64,000 nt of DNA, from contig NW_026515513.1 in NCBI RefSeq assembly GCF_014898815.1, forward strand, positions 992,001 to 1,056,000, in the 5' to 3' direction. The stretch is from Panonychus citri. Taxonomy: Eukaryota; Arthropoda; Arachnida; Trombidiformes; Tetranychidae. The notes under the pieces were generated by a model. It was not told the origin of the DNA and made no database searches. It saw nothing but the letters and a program-made list of their open reading frames with translations. A program made the translations under genes and the position numbers. This document shows positions 1 to 14,600 of the stretch, one piece after another; within the stretch, counting starts at the first letter, position 1; every line of letters begins with the position of its first letter.

Positions 1-464
1 ACCATAGAAAATGTAAGAGAAGAAGGAAAAAAGAAAAATTATATTATTGTATGTGAAACACACACACAATTCAATTATATAAATCAAACTAGTTATCAAA
101 AAGATTATCTATTCAGTTAATTGTATTAGTCGTATTTAGATTTACTTGTTCTGATGTTTTTTCATATTTCATTAAAAGTTAAATTGATTAAACAATTAAC
201 ACGCAAATGTCTTCGAAATTCAATCAGTCTAAATTGTTACAACTTCAATGTCAGTGATTAGTTTTTATTTTAAATGGTAATTGAATAAACTGAAACACTT
301 ACCAACAACAATTAGACTGGAAGATTTTTCTTTGTCTTCAAATCCAATTGAACAATTGAAACTCAATTAAAATATCAGCAAATGATTTAAAAATGTGATG
401 AAAATTAATGTAACAATTTAAAGTGGAGAGAAAAATTGTCAACAATTTTCTAATTGGTGGTCAT

Positions 465-1444
465 CTAATTAGGATGGAGTGGGCATTGTGAGAGTAAACA
501 ATAAATGAGGAGAGAGACGATAAGTGAGGCCAAGGACGATTTTCCGTTATCATTGACCTTCGCTCTGAACCAAGTTTTGTCGCTAAGTTTATATTTGCAG
601 CCAACACCAAACGAGGGCGATTTACCCTTGGCCAAAATCAGGAAAACACCGGTTTCCAAATTGTCGCCCATCTTAAGATGACCAGTGCCAATCGCTTCTT
701 TACCATCATTTCTGAATGCGAATAAAAAAAAATGTTTTAATTGTTGCGAATCCAAAAACGAAAACAAAATCCAACAAGAAGAGTAAAAAAAAATGTCAAC
801 AAACGTTTTCGCAAGCCAAGTGACCGATGGTGTTTTATACCCAATGGCGATATTGGTTTTCTTAATTTCCCCAGCAATCGGATCCATTGAGAACTGAGCA
901 CCATAGATCCAGGAATTAGTGATATATGAATTTCTGACCAGAAGCGGAAATCATTTCAGTTGCAATCGGAGATTTCAAGAGAGAGATTAATTCACTTACA
1001 ATTGTATGACTCCTGCTCCATGGATAACTGAACCATCTTGACCAACATCTAGACTGGAATTAAAATGACCTGAGATTCCCTTGAGAAATGATAACGAATC
1101 TTTGACCGCGATTTCCGATGAGAAACCTTTATCGCCGATCCATTTGCCCTTCATTACCACTCGATGTCCGGCCAGATACCTTTTACCGACCACTTTTAAA
1201 GCGATGTCACCATTGTCCGTAAATGTTTGTCCTTTCACCTTAAGTCCAGCATTTTGAGATGTGGCCCGATCGTATATCAGGTCAACAAGACCAAGACCTG
1301 AAAATCAATGCAAACAGAAAGATACACATGATTAAAGTGAATTTGAACAATTGAACAATCAACTGAAACATCTTACTTACGATTGTATTCCTTGAATAGT
1401 TCACGAATCGGTCGGTCTAATTCAGTGAAACTTGGAACTGACAT
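465..1444 (-). pseudogene. VDAC/porin-like gene, C-terminal frameshift (tandem copy A)
   Basis: Voltage-dependent anion channel family: beta-barrel porins of the mitochondrial outer membrane that pass metabolites. Four exons read on the minus strand: 1444-1381, 1297-1000, 933-805 and 711-465, with intron phases 1, 2, 2. The start ATG opens SVPSFTELDRPIRELFKEYN, which lines up with the VDAC N-terminal helix. Family-like stretches follow: NIAIGYKT, then NDGKEAIGTG, then GCKYKLSDKTWFRAKVND near the C terminus. The third intron uses a weak donor (GTTTGT) but restores the expected NDG segment. As read the product is 245 residues (VDAC is usually about 280). The last 25 or so residues do not look like VDAC. 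Another frame of the same DNA gives a VDAC-like end (LGLTYRLSPHLLFTLT), which points to a one-base loss in the A-run around 556-559. It could be a pseudogene, an altered tail or a sequencing error. The neighbouring copy at 1846-3062 is intact. Confidence 0.75.
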
Positions 1445-1845
1445 GATCAATGATGAAGGTAAAATTAAGAAAATTAAGATCAAAATGATCATGTAAAAGA
1501 ATCAATTTATGATTACAATTAAAAGGAAACAATTAAATGTTAACATGGCTTGTTACCTTTCCATTACTTGTCATTTAAATGATTGCAATTAGATGAATAC
1601 ATTAGACATTGTTATCCAATCAAAATTAACTCTTAATTGTTTTCACTTTTTGAGCAATTTAATCATATTTTCTATAATACAATTGATATTAATATGATTT
1701 TGTATGTACTTTCGATTGTGATTAGAGGTGAATAAAAGTTAATTGATCATGGATATATGGTCACAATCAAGAATTCAGGCAATTAGATGGATCTTAATTT
1801 GATCGGATTAAAAGGTGACATCGATTTTGAAAGAAATGTCCAAAT

Positions 1846-3062
1846 TTAAGGAGCCACGGAAAGTGAAAATGAGAAATCGGGTCCGTAGTTAAATGCAAAT
1901 CCGAAGGCGCTTTGTCCAAGATCATTAACTTTAGCAATTAGACAAAATTTCTCATTGAGTTTGTATTTAACACCGAGTCCAACCAAAGGTGAATTGTTTT
2001 CCACCATGGTCACTGAAAGGCCACTTTTCAATTTATCCGTAAACTTGTAGGAAATTGAACTTGTAATTTCGGTATACCAAATGTGTGAATATCTGAAAAG
2101 TTATAAAAAGAAATCGAAATGTTATTGTTAAATTGTGTCTATAGAGAATATGGAAAGAATAACAATAAGAATAGATTGTTAATTCTTACGCTCTGGTAAC
2201 CATATTAAGATTCGGGGAGAGATATGACAAGGTAAGAATGGTCTTCAATCTTGATCTGAATGAAAATTGACCACCTAAACACCATGATGATAATCGAGAT
2301 GCATCAGTAAATCTGGAAAAATGATCAGATGAATAGCCAATTAATTGAGAGGATTTTGTAACATCAATTGGGAAGAGTAATTAATAGTTTTACAATGGAT
2401 AATCAACTAACAATTGGAAGATTGTTGCACCATTGAATTTGGAACCATTGGTACCGAAACTAATGCAACTGTTCATGTGAATCATTGAATTACTTGTTGG
2501 TGCGAATGAATTTTTAGCTTTTACAGAGATAGAGGTCAATTTAAGGCCAATCCATGGTTCCATATCTTGACCAGACAATTTAACTGCTACAGTTGAGGGT
2601 TGACCAAATACATTGAATCTTCGGGAAGCGACAATATTGTTTATGATGACACCAGTTCGACCACACGTTGTTCCCAGTAAGTGGACACTGTCCATCCCGA
2701 GGAATCCAAGGCGTCTAACATTATAACCAACCTCAAACTTGAGGGCTAAAGGGGTTAACACATATAAACAAAGAGAAATATAAAAAAAAGCAAACAAACA
2801 ATTAAAAGATTGAATGACAACCAATAAATTCCTTCAAAGAATTTGACTCTTAATCTCTGCTCTTATCGTAATTAAAGCCCGATGACTTAGAGGGAATCAA
2901 TATTAACGTTGATTGTTGTCTAATCACCCGAAAGAAACAACAATTAACCATAATCACCAAAAGTAAACAACATGATGATGAACAAGCTTCACACTTACGG
3001 TTATGGTTTTTGTACAATCGTTTGGCCTTACGGTCCAAATCATGGAAACTGGTGATGACCAT
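1846..3062 (-). CDS. VDAC/porin-like outer-membrane channel (tandem copy B)
   Basis: A divergent VDAC paralogue that should form a beta-barrel in the mitochondrial outer membrane. Exons on the minus strand: 3062-2999, 2745-2412, 2312-2190 and 2092-1846, giving 255 residues with intron phases 1, 2, 2, the same pattern as copy A. The ATG at 3062 opens MVITSFHDLDRKAKRLYKN, like the VDAC amphipathic N-terminal helix. The last exon carries LGVKYKLNEKFCLIAKVNDLGQ, matching the VDAC KYxL...AKVN signature, and ends FSFSLSVAP with a TAA stop. It is about 25-30 residues shorter than typical VDAC because it ends soon after the signature strand. The middle is poorly conserved, so it may be a lineage-specific, fast-evolving member. 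Equal first exons (64 nt) and last exons (247 nt) in the two copies show tandem duplication. The 320 bp spacer holds no other gene. Confidence 0.82.
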
Positions 3063-4357
3063 TTTAAAAATTATTGGAAAAAGAAATTACAATTTAATAA
3101 AATGCTAAACAAAAACACAATAAACAATTAAAACCATCAAAGATTAACAGTTAAGTTGGCGGACAAATTTTTCTAAATTAACGAAATCAAAAAGATTTTT
3201 ATTCTAAAACCGCTAGATGGCAGCACAGATTCGAATTCTAATTTTAATTGTTAATCGTTAATCTTTTTTTCATTGTTGTTTAATTACTCACGTAATTTGA
3301 GTTAATTATTTATTGTCTTTTGTGTGTTTATTTTTCAAAGAAAACTTTCCAATCTATTTTGATCAAGTTTAATTGAAGGATTCTCGTTATTATCTTTGAG
3401 ATGTTTGTCCTCATATTAAATTCAATTAGCAAAAGTTAATCCAAACTCTTAATTAATTTAATGGTTAATTTGAACAACATTTAAACATGTCCATGTTTAC
3501 CTGAGAATGGTGAATTTACAGTTATTAAAAAATTCTTCAGGTTGATTAAATGATATTAAGAAAATGTTGAAGATTTAGCGATTATACAGAGATGGAAAAA
3601 GATAATTGTCAGATTTAGGTGACAATTAATTTCTATTTTAATAATGGAAAGTTGAATGAAAAAGAGACAAAATTTAATAACTGGAGATTAAAATAGCCTC
3701 AGGGTAAGAGCGAAAAATATATAAACATAAGGGAATTTAAAGACTAATCAACTTAATCATCAACATAATCAAACATCATAACCATTTCCAAGGGATACAA
3801 TCTAATAGCAACAATCAAGATAATAACAAATTCATGAGTGAAATGATAAACAAGATGAAAGAGGAAGAAGATTAAGATTTAATATTGATGATGGAAGAAA
3901 AAAAAAGAAAGTATCAAGATGATGCGAAATTCCCATCATTCAACATTAGATGGATGAAATAATATCTTGGAAATGCATTTTCATGGAAGAGAAGAAAGAG
4001 AGAAAAGAAAGAGAAGATGAAGATGATGAGGAAAATAAAAACAAAAACATCAAAAGTAAAGGAACCAAATGAAAGGAAAAGGAAGATCAAGATTAAGGAG
4101 CGTTAATATTGAGATTCACACTCATGGATTAAGAGGAGTTAATAGTAAGTGTGTATATCTTTTCATTCACAATTTGATAGTAACTGTTGTTGTTACTGCT
4201 TCTGGAGATGATGAAGATAATGGAAGATGATCATTTACATAACAATAGTTACAATTAAAATAATAACATCACAACATGTTCACTTTGCCACTGAATCTTT
4301 ATCACAATTAACATGATGAACTTTCATTTTCTCATGCAAATAGTGAGACCGAGAGAG

Positions 4358-4391
<34 letters not shown>

Positions 4392-5622
4392 TAACTTTTT
4401 TATCATCTTTTCTTATCCTTTGTGAATGTTGAATGTGAATAGAAACTGATGACGATGATGATGATGACACTTAATATCCGTTGTACACCCTTCCGGTTTA
4501 TCTTCATTATCATTGTCACCTTAATTTATTCAAATCAAATTTAATAACAGCAAATCACCTGAACCTTAAAGAAAAATGAAAATAAGAAAATTAAAGAACC
4601 AGGAAAATAAAGTGAAATTTTTCAATAATTAACTTAATTTTAATCAATGTGATTCTAATTGGTTTTCCCTCTTAATTGTGATAATCAAATGAAACTAATT
4701 GTGCTGACCAATCAGAGGATTTACCTTGTTTATTAAGGAAACAATTAAGGTCAAGTTCAGTAGTAAACAAGACGAGGAAAAAAAGTATCAAAGGAAATGG
4801 AAATCAAATTTTTTTGGCAGAGAGAGAGAGAGATGATGATGATGATGATGATGAGGATGGAGATGATGTTAACCATGCATGGATAACGAATGTATTAGTC
4901 ATTGATACGCAAAGTTAATCAACAACAACAAGAGACGTCAATAGAAACATCAACTTACTAAAGTCTTCAACCTTTTCTATCCTTCTGAAGGTGGAGTAGT
5001 TGTGGGTGGGTGAATGGGAGGTGGGGTGGGTGATGATGATGAGGAATAGTGGTAGATGATGATGATGATAAAGAAAGAGAAAAGAAAGAGAGAGAACTGA
5101 ATTGAAACTGGTTTGGTCAGTATAATGAGAGAAACTCAATTTGATTTTTTTTTTATTCTTCTCAACTTTTCATTTACTCGTTACGTTTTTCTGTATCATG
5201 TTGATTAACGTTGAATTAACTGTTAACTGTAGTTAACAATTTAAATTGTTCAATCCGTTAGTTGAATGTCTTTCCAGTTAATTGTGAATGTATATTTTTG
5301 TTTCCAAATGATCAACAAGTCTCTCAAATAATAACAATCAACATGATTGTTGAAAAGTTTTTCAAGTTTATTATTTAGTAAATTAATCCAGTTGATTATT
5401 AATCATTTTCCCTTCCTTCATTTTTGTTAATTTTGTTTTGTTGTTTCATTGTGACAATTAACTATTGACAATCAGTTGCCTTTGTACAGTTTTATCATCA
5501 GTATGAATCAATTAATCGGGATTAAAATTGAATCAATTTGTGTGGATTAAGTTAATTAGTGTCTTTTTTTATTTGGTCAATTGGCAAATGTTTTAATTGT
5601 TTCATCTTAATTGTTGCTAATT
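3063..5622. other. Intergenic region between VDAC copy B and the DOK-like gene
   Basis: No exon could be supported on either strand. It must hold the divergent promoters of VDAC copy B (minus) and the DOK-like gene (plus). It contains purine-rich DNA, a GA microsatellite near 4351-4388 and a GATGAT tract near 4832-4868. Short open frames inside the simple repeats (for example 4915-5139 minus) look like translated low-complexity DNA. Confidence 0.6.
4351..4388. repeat. (GA)n microsatellite
   Basis: A run of alternating GA about 38 bp long in intergenic DNA. Similar GA/CT runs recur near 26641-26658, 29429-29453, 31068-31093 and 33130-33153. Confidence 0.9.
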
Positions 5623-8600
5623 ATGGATAATAATCAAATGGATGATATTGTAATTTCGGGTTATCTTTATATCCCAAGTCAAAGTTTCCTCAAATTAAAA
5701 CAGGTAAGTTGATCACAATTAACTTCTAATTACCTTTGGAATTGTTGACAATTAATCAATATTTGTATGAACAGTTAGTCAAGAATTGATTACAATTAAC
5801 TAGATCAATTGTAATCAATTTTTTCCATCTTAATTGTTATCACTTATTGACTAATTAAAAAGAAAGTTTAAAAATCAATCCAAATATGGATTAGATTGAT
5901 TAGTCCTACGCTAATTTAAATTTTGTTTGCAATTTTCAATCAACAATTAACTTAATCAACGTAAGAGCAACAAAAAAAACAAATTATTTAGCTCACTAAT
6001 CAAATGGTCAAACCTTAATTTCCGTTGACAATTAATGATTTAAATGGTATTAACACAATAACAATAATAACAATTTAAAAAAACTTTTTTTTTCTCTTCG
6101 TAACAATTAAGAAAATATAAAACTGATAATCAAGTTAATCACCGGTTAATTATCATGATATGTTACCTTTCATCAATCAATCAATTGTAATCAATGATCA
6201 ATATAATATTAAACCAATAGGTGGATGTATAAGAGGAAGAGGTAACCATTTATGATTAAGTTAATTGTTGATTAATGATATATATTTATAATCAAATTCT
6301 CATATGATTTGACCTAAATTGTTTGCTGGTTAAATTGTTAAACCCTAATTTAGGGTCAATTGTTGATGATTACAATCATCAAAGTATCCGATCAACAATC
6401 TAATCAATCAAAAAGTGAAAAACAAAATGATAGAAATAAATTTTTAATTATAATCAATAATGATGATAACTAATCAACAAAATTTTCTCGCACAATTTAA
6501 CTTGATGATATTTGAAAATGATTAACTAAATTGTGCTGATTAACTGATAAATAACTTTGTGTGTGTGTGTGTGTTTTACAATTGAATTGATCATTTAAAT
6601 ATCTAATTGAAAATCAATCAATTGTGATTAATATTGGAAAACAATCAATATGATGTGTGATGATGATTATCTGTTGATTGAATCATTTTTTTTTGGCTTC
6701 TTAATTGTTGATTAAATGATTAGGATATTTTAATTGTTTTTCCTTTTGCTATTAAATCGATCAATAATATTAACTAATTTTATTGAATACAGGGACAAGG
6801 TTAATTGTTGTTGGTGAAATTAGAAATCACAATTAGACTTAACAATGTAACGATTACGATTACGATTGTAATTGTTAAATTGTTCATTTCGTTGAACCGA
6901 TAAACATTTGACCTAAATCATGATTGTCCTTTAAGGCATTTATATCAAATTTAGTTTCTTCTTGTTAATTGTTAATTGAAAAATAGCCACCAACACACAG
7001 TAGTTTTTAATCACAGTTTTTAATTTAGTTTCCTAATTGTTACCGAGTGTTAAATTGATATGATCATGTTCATAAATTGTTACTCTTTCATCAATTTTCA
7101 CACTAATCATGAAAATTAACTTCTAACAATTTAAATAATACTCTGTCTTGATTATGTATTTGTATGAGTTTTGGTGTTACACAAAATTACAATTGTCAAT
7201 TTTGTAATAAATTATTAGTTAATTGTTGTATCAAATTAGTATATTATTATTATATATAAATATGTGTTCGTGTTGTTAATGGTAATCAAAACTTGATAAC
7301 AATCAAAATAACTGTGATGATTTAAATGGTAACAATTTAAATTGTTGTTGTTGAAATAATCATTGGATTCAAGATGCTAAACAGTTACAACTATTGTTAT
7401 TTGATTATCAGGAAGTATAATTTTTGATTGTTAATCAAAAATGAATTAAATTGTTGACATATCATGTTGAATATCAAAACATTTGCCAAGTTAATTATCA
7501 GTTGATAATCAATGTAAATTTGCTGGTTAATCAGTAATTACCGGCTAATCAATTAATATTATTGTAACTAATCAATTATGTCTTTAAATTGTCATTTAAT
7601 TGTCTTTGACTAATTGTGATTCGGGTAAAATAAAATCATATAAAACAAAATCTAATGATTGTAACGGTAAATTGGAGGATTGGAGTTAATTGTTAATCAT
7701 GAATTTTAATTTGATGATTAAATGTTTCTAGAAAAAGTAGTAATTAATTAATTCTCTCACAATTTGTGTAAAATTATAATCAAGATTTTAATTGTTGGTT
7801 TAATCATTTTGAAAGTAAAAACTAAATTAGGAAAGTTGTTAATGATTATACATGATAACTGTTGACACCACTGATTAACTGTTGATAATTAAATGTTAAC
7901 CTGATTCACAATCAAGAGACAACTAAATTAAGATGAAGAAAAAAACAATTGAAATGATTTATATTTAAACACGATACAATTGACCATTAATTTAAATCGT
8001 TACAATTACAACTATTAATTTGAATTTTGTTTTTCTGTTGTTTTCCAACTCGCAATTAACTTTAAACACAATTTGATGAATTATCTTAATCGTCTTTGTC
8101 CTGTCTCTCAATACAAAGTTAATTGTTAATCATTACCATCATCATCAGTGCTACTTAGTTGGCTAATCATCACGTTTAATCACAAACCTAGATAATTATC
8201 ATCAACAACAATTTAATCGTTCATCATGTCTAATTTATATTCATGTTAACAGTTGATGAAATTATTACAAATTCCGAAATGGTTTATTGTTACAATTTAA
8301 GTTGAATTAAAAATCATCATCATCATGATTAACCTTGATTTGGTTATCATTGGACAGATATTTCAATTGTTATTAAATTTGATTCAGTTCTTAATTGCTA
8401 CCGAATTAACTTTTTTTTTATTATTATTCAGGATTCTCAATTTGAATTTTTCTTGATTGTAATATTATCTGATTCTGATTGTTACGGTCATTTTAATTAA
8501 TTATTATTGTTGTTAAGTTTAATTACGTGATCTAATGGTTGTTATTGTCTTGATTGTTTGCTAATTGTTGTTTATCAGTAGTAACTAATTAAGTTTCTAT

Positions 8601-11600
8601 AAGAATATTTTTTCTTAATTGTGATAATAGTTCATCAAGAGAGAGAGATTGATTTTCATGATCAATGCCAACAATCAAGAAAAATAAACTTATTGATAAC
8701 AATTTAGTTAACGATAAACAACAATATAAAACGTGAGAAGATGATAAATCAACTGAATTAACAACAATTTAGCTTAATAACAATTTAGTTTTGTTAATAT
8801 TAACCTTCAATTACTTTGTGTTTGATTTGATGAAACATTTTTGTTATTGATTAACTGAATAAGTGAAATTGATTGAAACAATTAACTTTTCTTGTTTATT
8901 AATATTATCATGATGAAAAGTGAAAATTTATTCAGTTAGTTAGTTAGTTAATTGTAAAATGAGTGATTGTTTAATTGTTATGAAAATCTCATAAGGAAGA
9001 AGTTGATTAAAATTAAATTTGTTTTTTTTACTAATCAACTGATGACTGGGTTAACTTGATTTACCTTTAGGGTGAAATGATTAAGGTTTTTGATTGAGAA
9101 AAATGAATCAACAATTAATCACTACGAAGATTAATTTTCGCTGTTTGTGATTTGCATTTTTCACCATTAATTGTAATTCAATTGAATAAAGAAACAAAAT
9201 TAACACTATTTAGTTAAACCAATTAACACTAACAATTAACTTTCCTCATTAATTGTGTTACAAAACTGATTTATAATCAACGACGAACCCTAATTACATC
9301 AAAAACCATCACAATCAAATGGATAATTAAACCAATAACAATTGGAAACAATTGTTTAATTGTTGATTGTGATTACCTGTTAAATTGTTGTTTAATCAAC
9401 CAAAGGTGTTGAAGGTGTTAAATTAACTTCAAACTAATCTTAATTTAATCTGATTTAGTTAATCATTTGTTGATTTTTATTCATCTAATTACTTTCCATG
9501 ATTAAATTAGTCTGGCTATTTGTTTTACCCTTAATCACAATTAAAGGGCAATCAAATTAAATCAACTAAAAACCTTGATTCTGTTTCATAATTTTTAATG
9601 GTACATTTTATTATCCAGTTAATTACAATTAAAAAATTTCACATAATTAGGATACAATTTAAATTGTTATTAGTTTTACTCACAAACAGATTCATTGACA
9701 CTCCTTGATTAACTAAATATGTTCATTAAACTTTTAATCAAACACTCAAACAATCAAGATTATTATATTAACTTAATTGTTATCCATCATTAATAAAGAA
9801 GCTAAATTTTTTCTTAATCACAATTAAATCACAAAAAGTTAAACGTTCATCTTGATTATGAATTGGGAAAAGTTTCTTTGATTGTTGATATGGAAAAGTT
9901 TTTCCTTTTTCTAATTTTAAATTGGAAATCCAATTGATTTGATTTCCAATTTGATTGTGATGATGATGATTTCTTTGAGTGCGATTTAAATTGTTACCAT
10001 TATATTAATCAAATCAAAGTTAATTTACTTTCATTTTCTCTTAATCAAATAACTATTAAATCTTAATTCCTGGTTCTGATTAACTAATTATCTTAAGGGC
10101 ACTTTTCTCACGGCCTCTTGTCAAACATTAACTAATCTTAATCACAATTAACTAAATAACTAATAATCAACATCATCATTATTTTAATCAACCTCTATCT
10201 CCAATTAAATCAAGAGTCATAATAATTAGTTAATTGTATTATTGTTAAACTACTAAAAACTATGCTAATTAGTTTAATTGTTTTGATTTTCATTAATGAA
10301 GTTGAACAAAAGTTACAATTCAATTAATCATTCAAACTACAATTACAATTACAATACAATTGATTGATTGACTGATTGACTGATTAACTATTCTTGACAA
10401 TTAATTAACGATCCAGGAAATTTATTGATTTATAATCAGCTGACAAATCCGTGAGCAAAAAAGTGTCTCAAATTGATTGTTAATGATTAACTTTGATTAG
10501 TAAATTAACTGATTGTTGCTAATTGATTGAATGAAAAAACTGTTAAGTGTTCAATTGTCATTAATAGTTATTGAAATGGTTAATTGTTCATTTGAATCAA
10601 GATCGATCAATTCAATTCTGAATAATCATCAAGTCTAAATTGTAACCATTTAAATTGTTTGACAAATTTTGATTAATTGTTGTAATTAAGTGAACATTTT
10701 TCTCACATTATGACAACAACAATTAAAAGCAACACTGTCCGATGAATATGATTGATAATAATAAAGTAAACAAATTAATCATTTTTAATTGTGATCAGAC
10801 TTAAAATCAAATCAATCTATGAGATTGATTGAAAGAGTGATTAAAATAATTAATCAGCTTAAACTCAATCAAATTTTCATCAATTCATTTTAATGAAAAT
10901 CATGTTAATTGTTTTGAAAATTAATTCTTGAAACGTGATTAAAATTGATGATCACAATCAAAACTAACCAATAAATCAAAACTATATCATCACAATAATC
11001 AAACTGATTACCGTTGATTAACTGATTGAAATTTGTAACAGTGAACATAAATTTTGATCATAATAATACAATTAAAAAAGAATCAACAAATTAATTGTTA
11101 TTATAATAAACTAATTTCCGTCTTTCTTTTCATTTTAATTGTGATAATTTAAATTATGGTGATAAGTTTTAAATTGTTCACGCTCTAATTAAATCCATAA
11201 GGCAGATTAAATTGTTGAAACTGAATTAAAAACATGTTGATGATAAAAAAATTGAGACTTGCTAATCAGTGTATCATCATCACCATCATAATCAACAACA
11301 ATTAACAATAAACAAAATAATGAATCAAATTGTTAACAACATTATGGCAAAGTAATAACATTGAAAATTAATCAACAATTAGTATATCATTTTTGAAGGT
11401 AAAAAAAGAAACTATAAATTGTTATTATTATATTATATTAATTTTTTATTCATTCTCCAACAATTTAACAATAAATATAACAATTAAAAGATGAATTTTA
11501 ATCATAAATTGTAATCATAGAGAATGATGATAAATGGATGCTGAGAAAAACGGATCAACCTTGTTTTTCACCCTTGAGCGTGATTCCGTTAATCTGATTG

Positions 11601-14600
11601 TTGATTCATTTCAGGAATTTAAACTCAATTCATGAATGATTTTGATGATTATGGTAATGATTAGTGATGATGATAATGATGAGGATGAGGATGATAACAG
11701 AGATACAATTTTTTTTTCTTCTCAAGTAATTGAGTTCAATTGTTGTCTTTAATCATCGTCATTATTTATTAACCAAATTCAAACACAAATCGTTAATCCA
11801 AAAGTGTTTAACTCAAATGGTTAATCTTTGTTATCCATCTCCAACTTATTATCATATTTATCATCATAATCTTGATTATCATCTTGTTTTAATCATTAAT
11901 CATTAACCAAATGAATTACCATCTAAATCTTTCATCATGTTTCCGGTTCTCAATTTGAATTAACTTTCAAGTTGATTGAAGATAAACTTACAACTTTTCA
12001 AAAGTTTCGTGAAGAAAAAAAGTTTTAACAATCAAAATGACTAATTAACCAAATCAACCATATTAATTGTCAACAAACAATAATACAAGACAAAATTTCA
12101 CGATAATCAAGTTAATTAATTGACTTTTTTTTCACATTTCTTCATTTCAAATTCTATGATACTAATTACGATTAATTGAATGGTCAAAGTCTTGGAGTAA
12201 AAAATACTTTGTCCTTTACAAACGGAGTTCGAGTGGTATTCAACGATTAGAACTGTTCGAGAATCAAGAATCGCATTTAAAGAAGCCGAATACACTAATT
12301 AAGATAATTGCTCTCAACGATTGTCACAAGGTTTCAATTACAACCCACAAACATCAATCTAATGTCTTTGAGGTGAGTAATCAAAAGGCAACAATTAGTT
12401 AATTTTGTTTCACTTTTCATCTTGATAATGAACAATTTTCTCATTTCTATTCACCTTTTGATAACTTAATCATTATCATCATCAAATCAATTTAATATCA
12501 ATGGTTAATAACACTCATATACAAATATACACATTCAAATATTATTTAATGAAAACAGTTTTCCCAACAATCAACTCTATTGTGATTAAAAATCTTACAA
12601 TGATTTAGGTCAAACAATCAAATGATTAATATCATTTCATTTTTTTTCTGATGCAAGAAAATTAATGTTTGCAAATAATTGAACTTTTTTCTTGCCACTT
12701 TCAGATTGGACATTTTTATTACAATCAGTTAATTACTTAATCCATTTGATTTTAATTTCGCATCACGTTCATCTAAATCATCTGAGCTTTGATTTAGTTG
12801 TCAAATTGTTTTTCAACTGGTCAGTTGGTCAGTTACCTTGTAGGTTTTGCTAGTGTTGTTATTAATCAACTGATAGTAATACTGATAGTTAATTGTGTGT
12901 GTGTTGATTAGGCTTGCAATTTATTTTAATTGTTACCAGATAACCTTGATTGTAATTGGATTGAATTTGTATTGAGTAATTTGTATTATTTTTTTTTGTG
13001 TGTTTGTTGTTAAGTTGATTACAAGATAATCAGTCACCACAATTAGCATAACAAATAACAATTCAATGTTCAATTGATTAGCTATCAACAATTAACTTGA
13101 TTACTGTTATTAATTTTTTGAATCTAAAAAAAAGTTAATCCGTTTTTTTTTCAACAAAAAAAAATTACTATCAAACTTATCGTGCTGATTTTTAATCATG
13201 TTGATTATAATAGTAACAATCAATTGTTAATCAATGTTGAAATATAATTGGTGATGATATAATAGGATTAGGGATTGTTATTAAGGTAAAAGTTGATTGT
13301 GATTACATTTGATTTATGTGTTTCCTCAATTGAAAGATTGTAAATTTACACAAATCTTTTATTGGATTAATCCATTGATCTTGAAAATTGAAAATTCTGA
13401 CCTTGATAGAGTAAATCAATTCAACTAATTTGATACTAATTATCTTGATTATCTTGATTATCTCGTGTATACAGATTAGGACTCGCGAGGCTGTTCATTT
13501 ATTATCAACGGAAACTTATCAACAAATGCAATCATGGTTGGACTCGTTACGATCGGTGGCCTTTGCACCAGAAAATAACGTGTCCACTTCAACCGCTAGC
13601 GAACCCTTGACCTCAACAGTGACGACCGACTCAATAACAAAGTCACTTACTAGTAAATCAATTCCTGGAGCAATCAAATTAACTGTAAATGGTCCAAGTA
13701 AAGAGAGGACATTAACCAATGGTCAACAAGCACTTAACGATTTCATCTCATCATCTATCGTTATTTCATCAACTGACCATCAAGTTGGACATCAACCTCA
13801 ACAAGAGGAAAACATGTTGTATTCATCAGTTGATTCACCTGATCTATTTAGTGTTAAATTAATTGAATCTGAATCAACTAATCGATGTAAATTGCTACCA
13901 ATTGACTATTACCTTTTATTGACCTCAGTGTCCATCTCATTGGCTGAACAGTTATCCGATACTCGTCAGGGTAAAATATTATGGACTTGGCCTTATCGTC
14001 ACATCCGTCGTTATGGTTGTACCAAGGAGGGTTTCACCCTTGAGGCGGGTAGAAAATGTTTAACCGGAGAGGGTTTATTTTCATTTGTTACCACCGATGG
14101 TTCAACAATATTCAAATGTGTCGCAAGTCATGTGACAAGTTTAAAGACAACATCTCCCAATGGTGTATTTCCAGTTCCTCGGACATCACCCAACATTATT
14201 CAGTCAAAATCTTGCTCAAATTCAACACCAACAGTTTCATCTTCATCTCCTGATAATATGACCATTGACAGTGGACCAAAAGTTATCACCACTGTCCCAA
14301 TGTCACCTTCATCTAATAATTCAACGATCACAACAACGTCATCGACTGGACATACAAATGGATCCATAATTTGTACTGCAAGACCAGTAATCATTAACAA
14401 TGAAGGATTAACTGGTCCAAATAAATTGCAACAATCAACAAATCATCCCAAGTATCAGTTTAATCAACGTTCATCATCACCTAAACCTCCCTCATTACCT
14501 AAAGTACCTCGTCCTAATCAACGAGAATCACCAATTTCCTCTAATAATAGTAAACAATTAGACAAACTGACCAACATGGTAACAGTGACCACAACATCAT

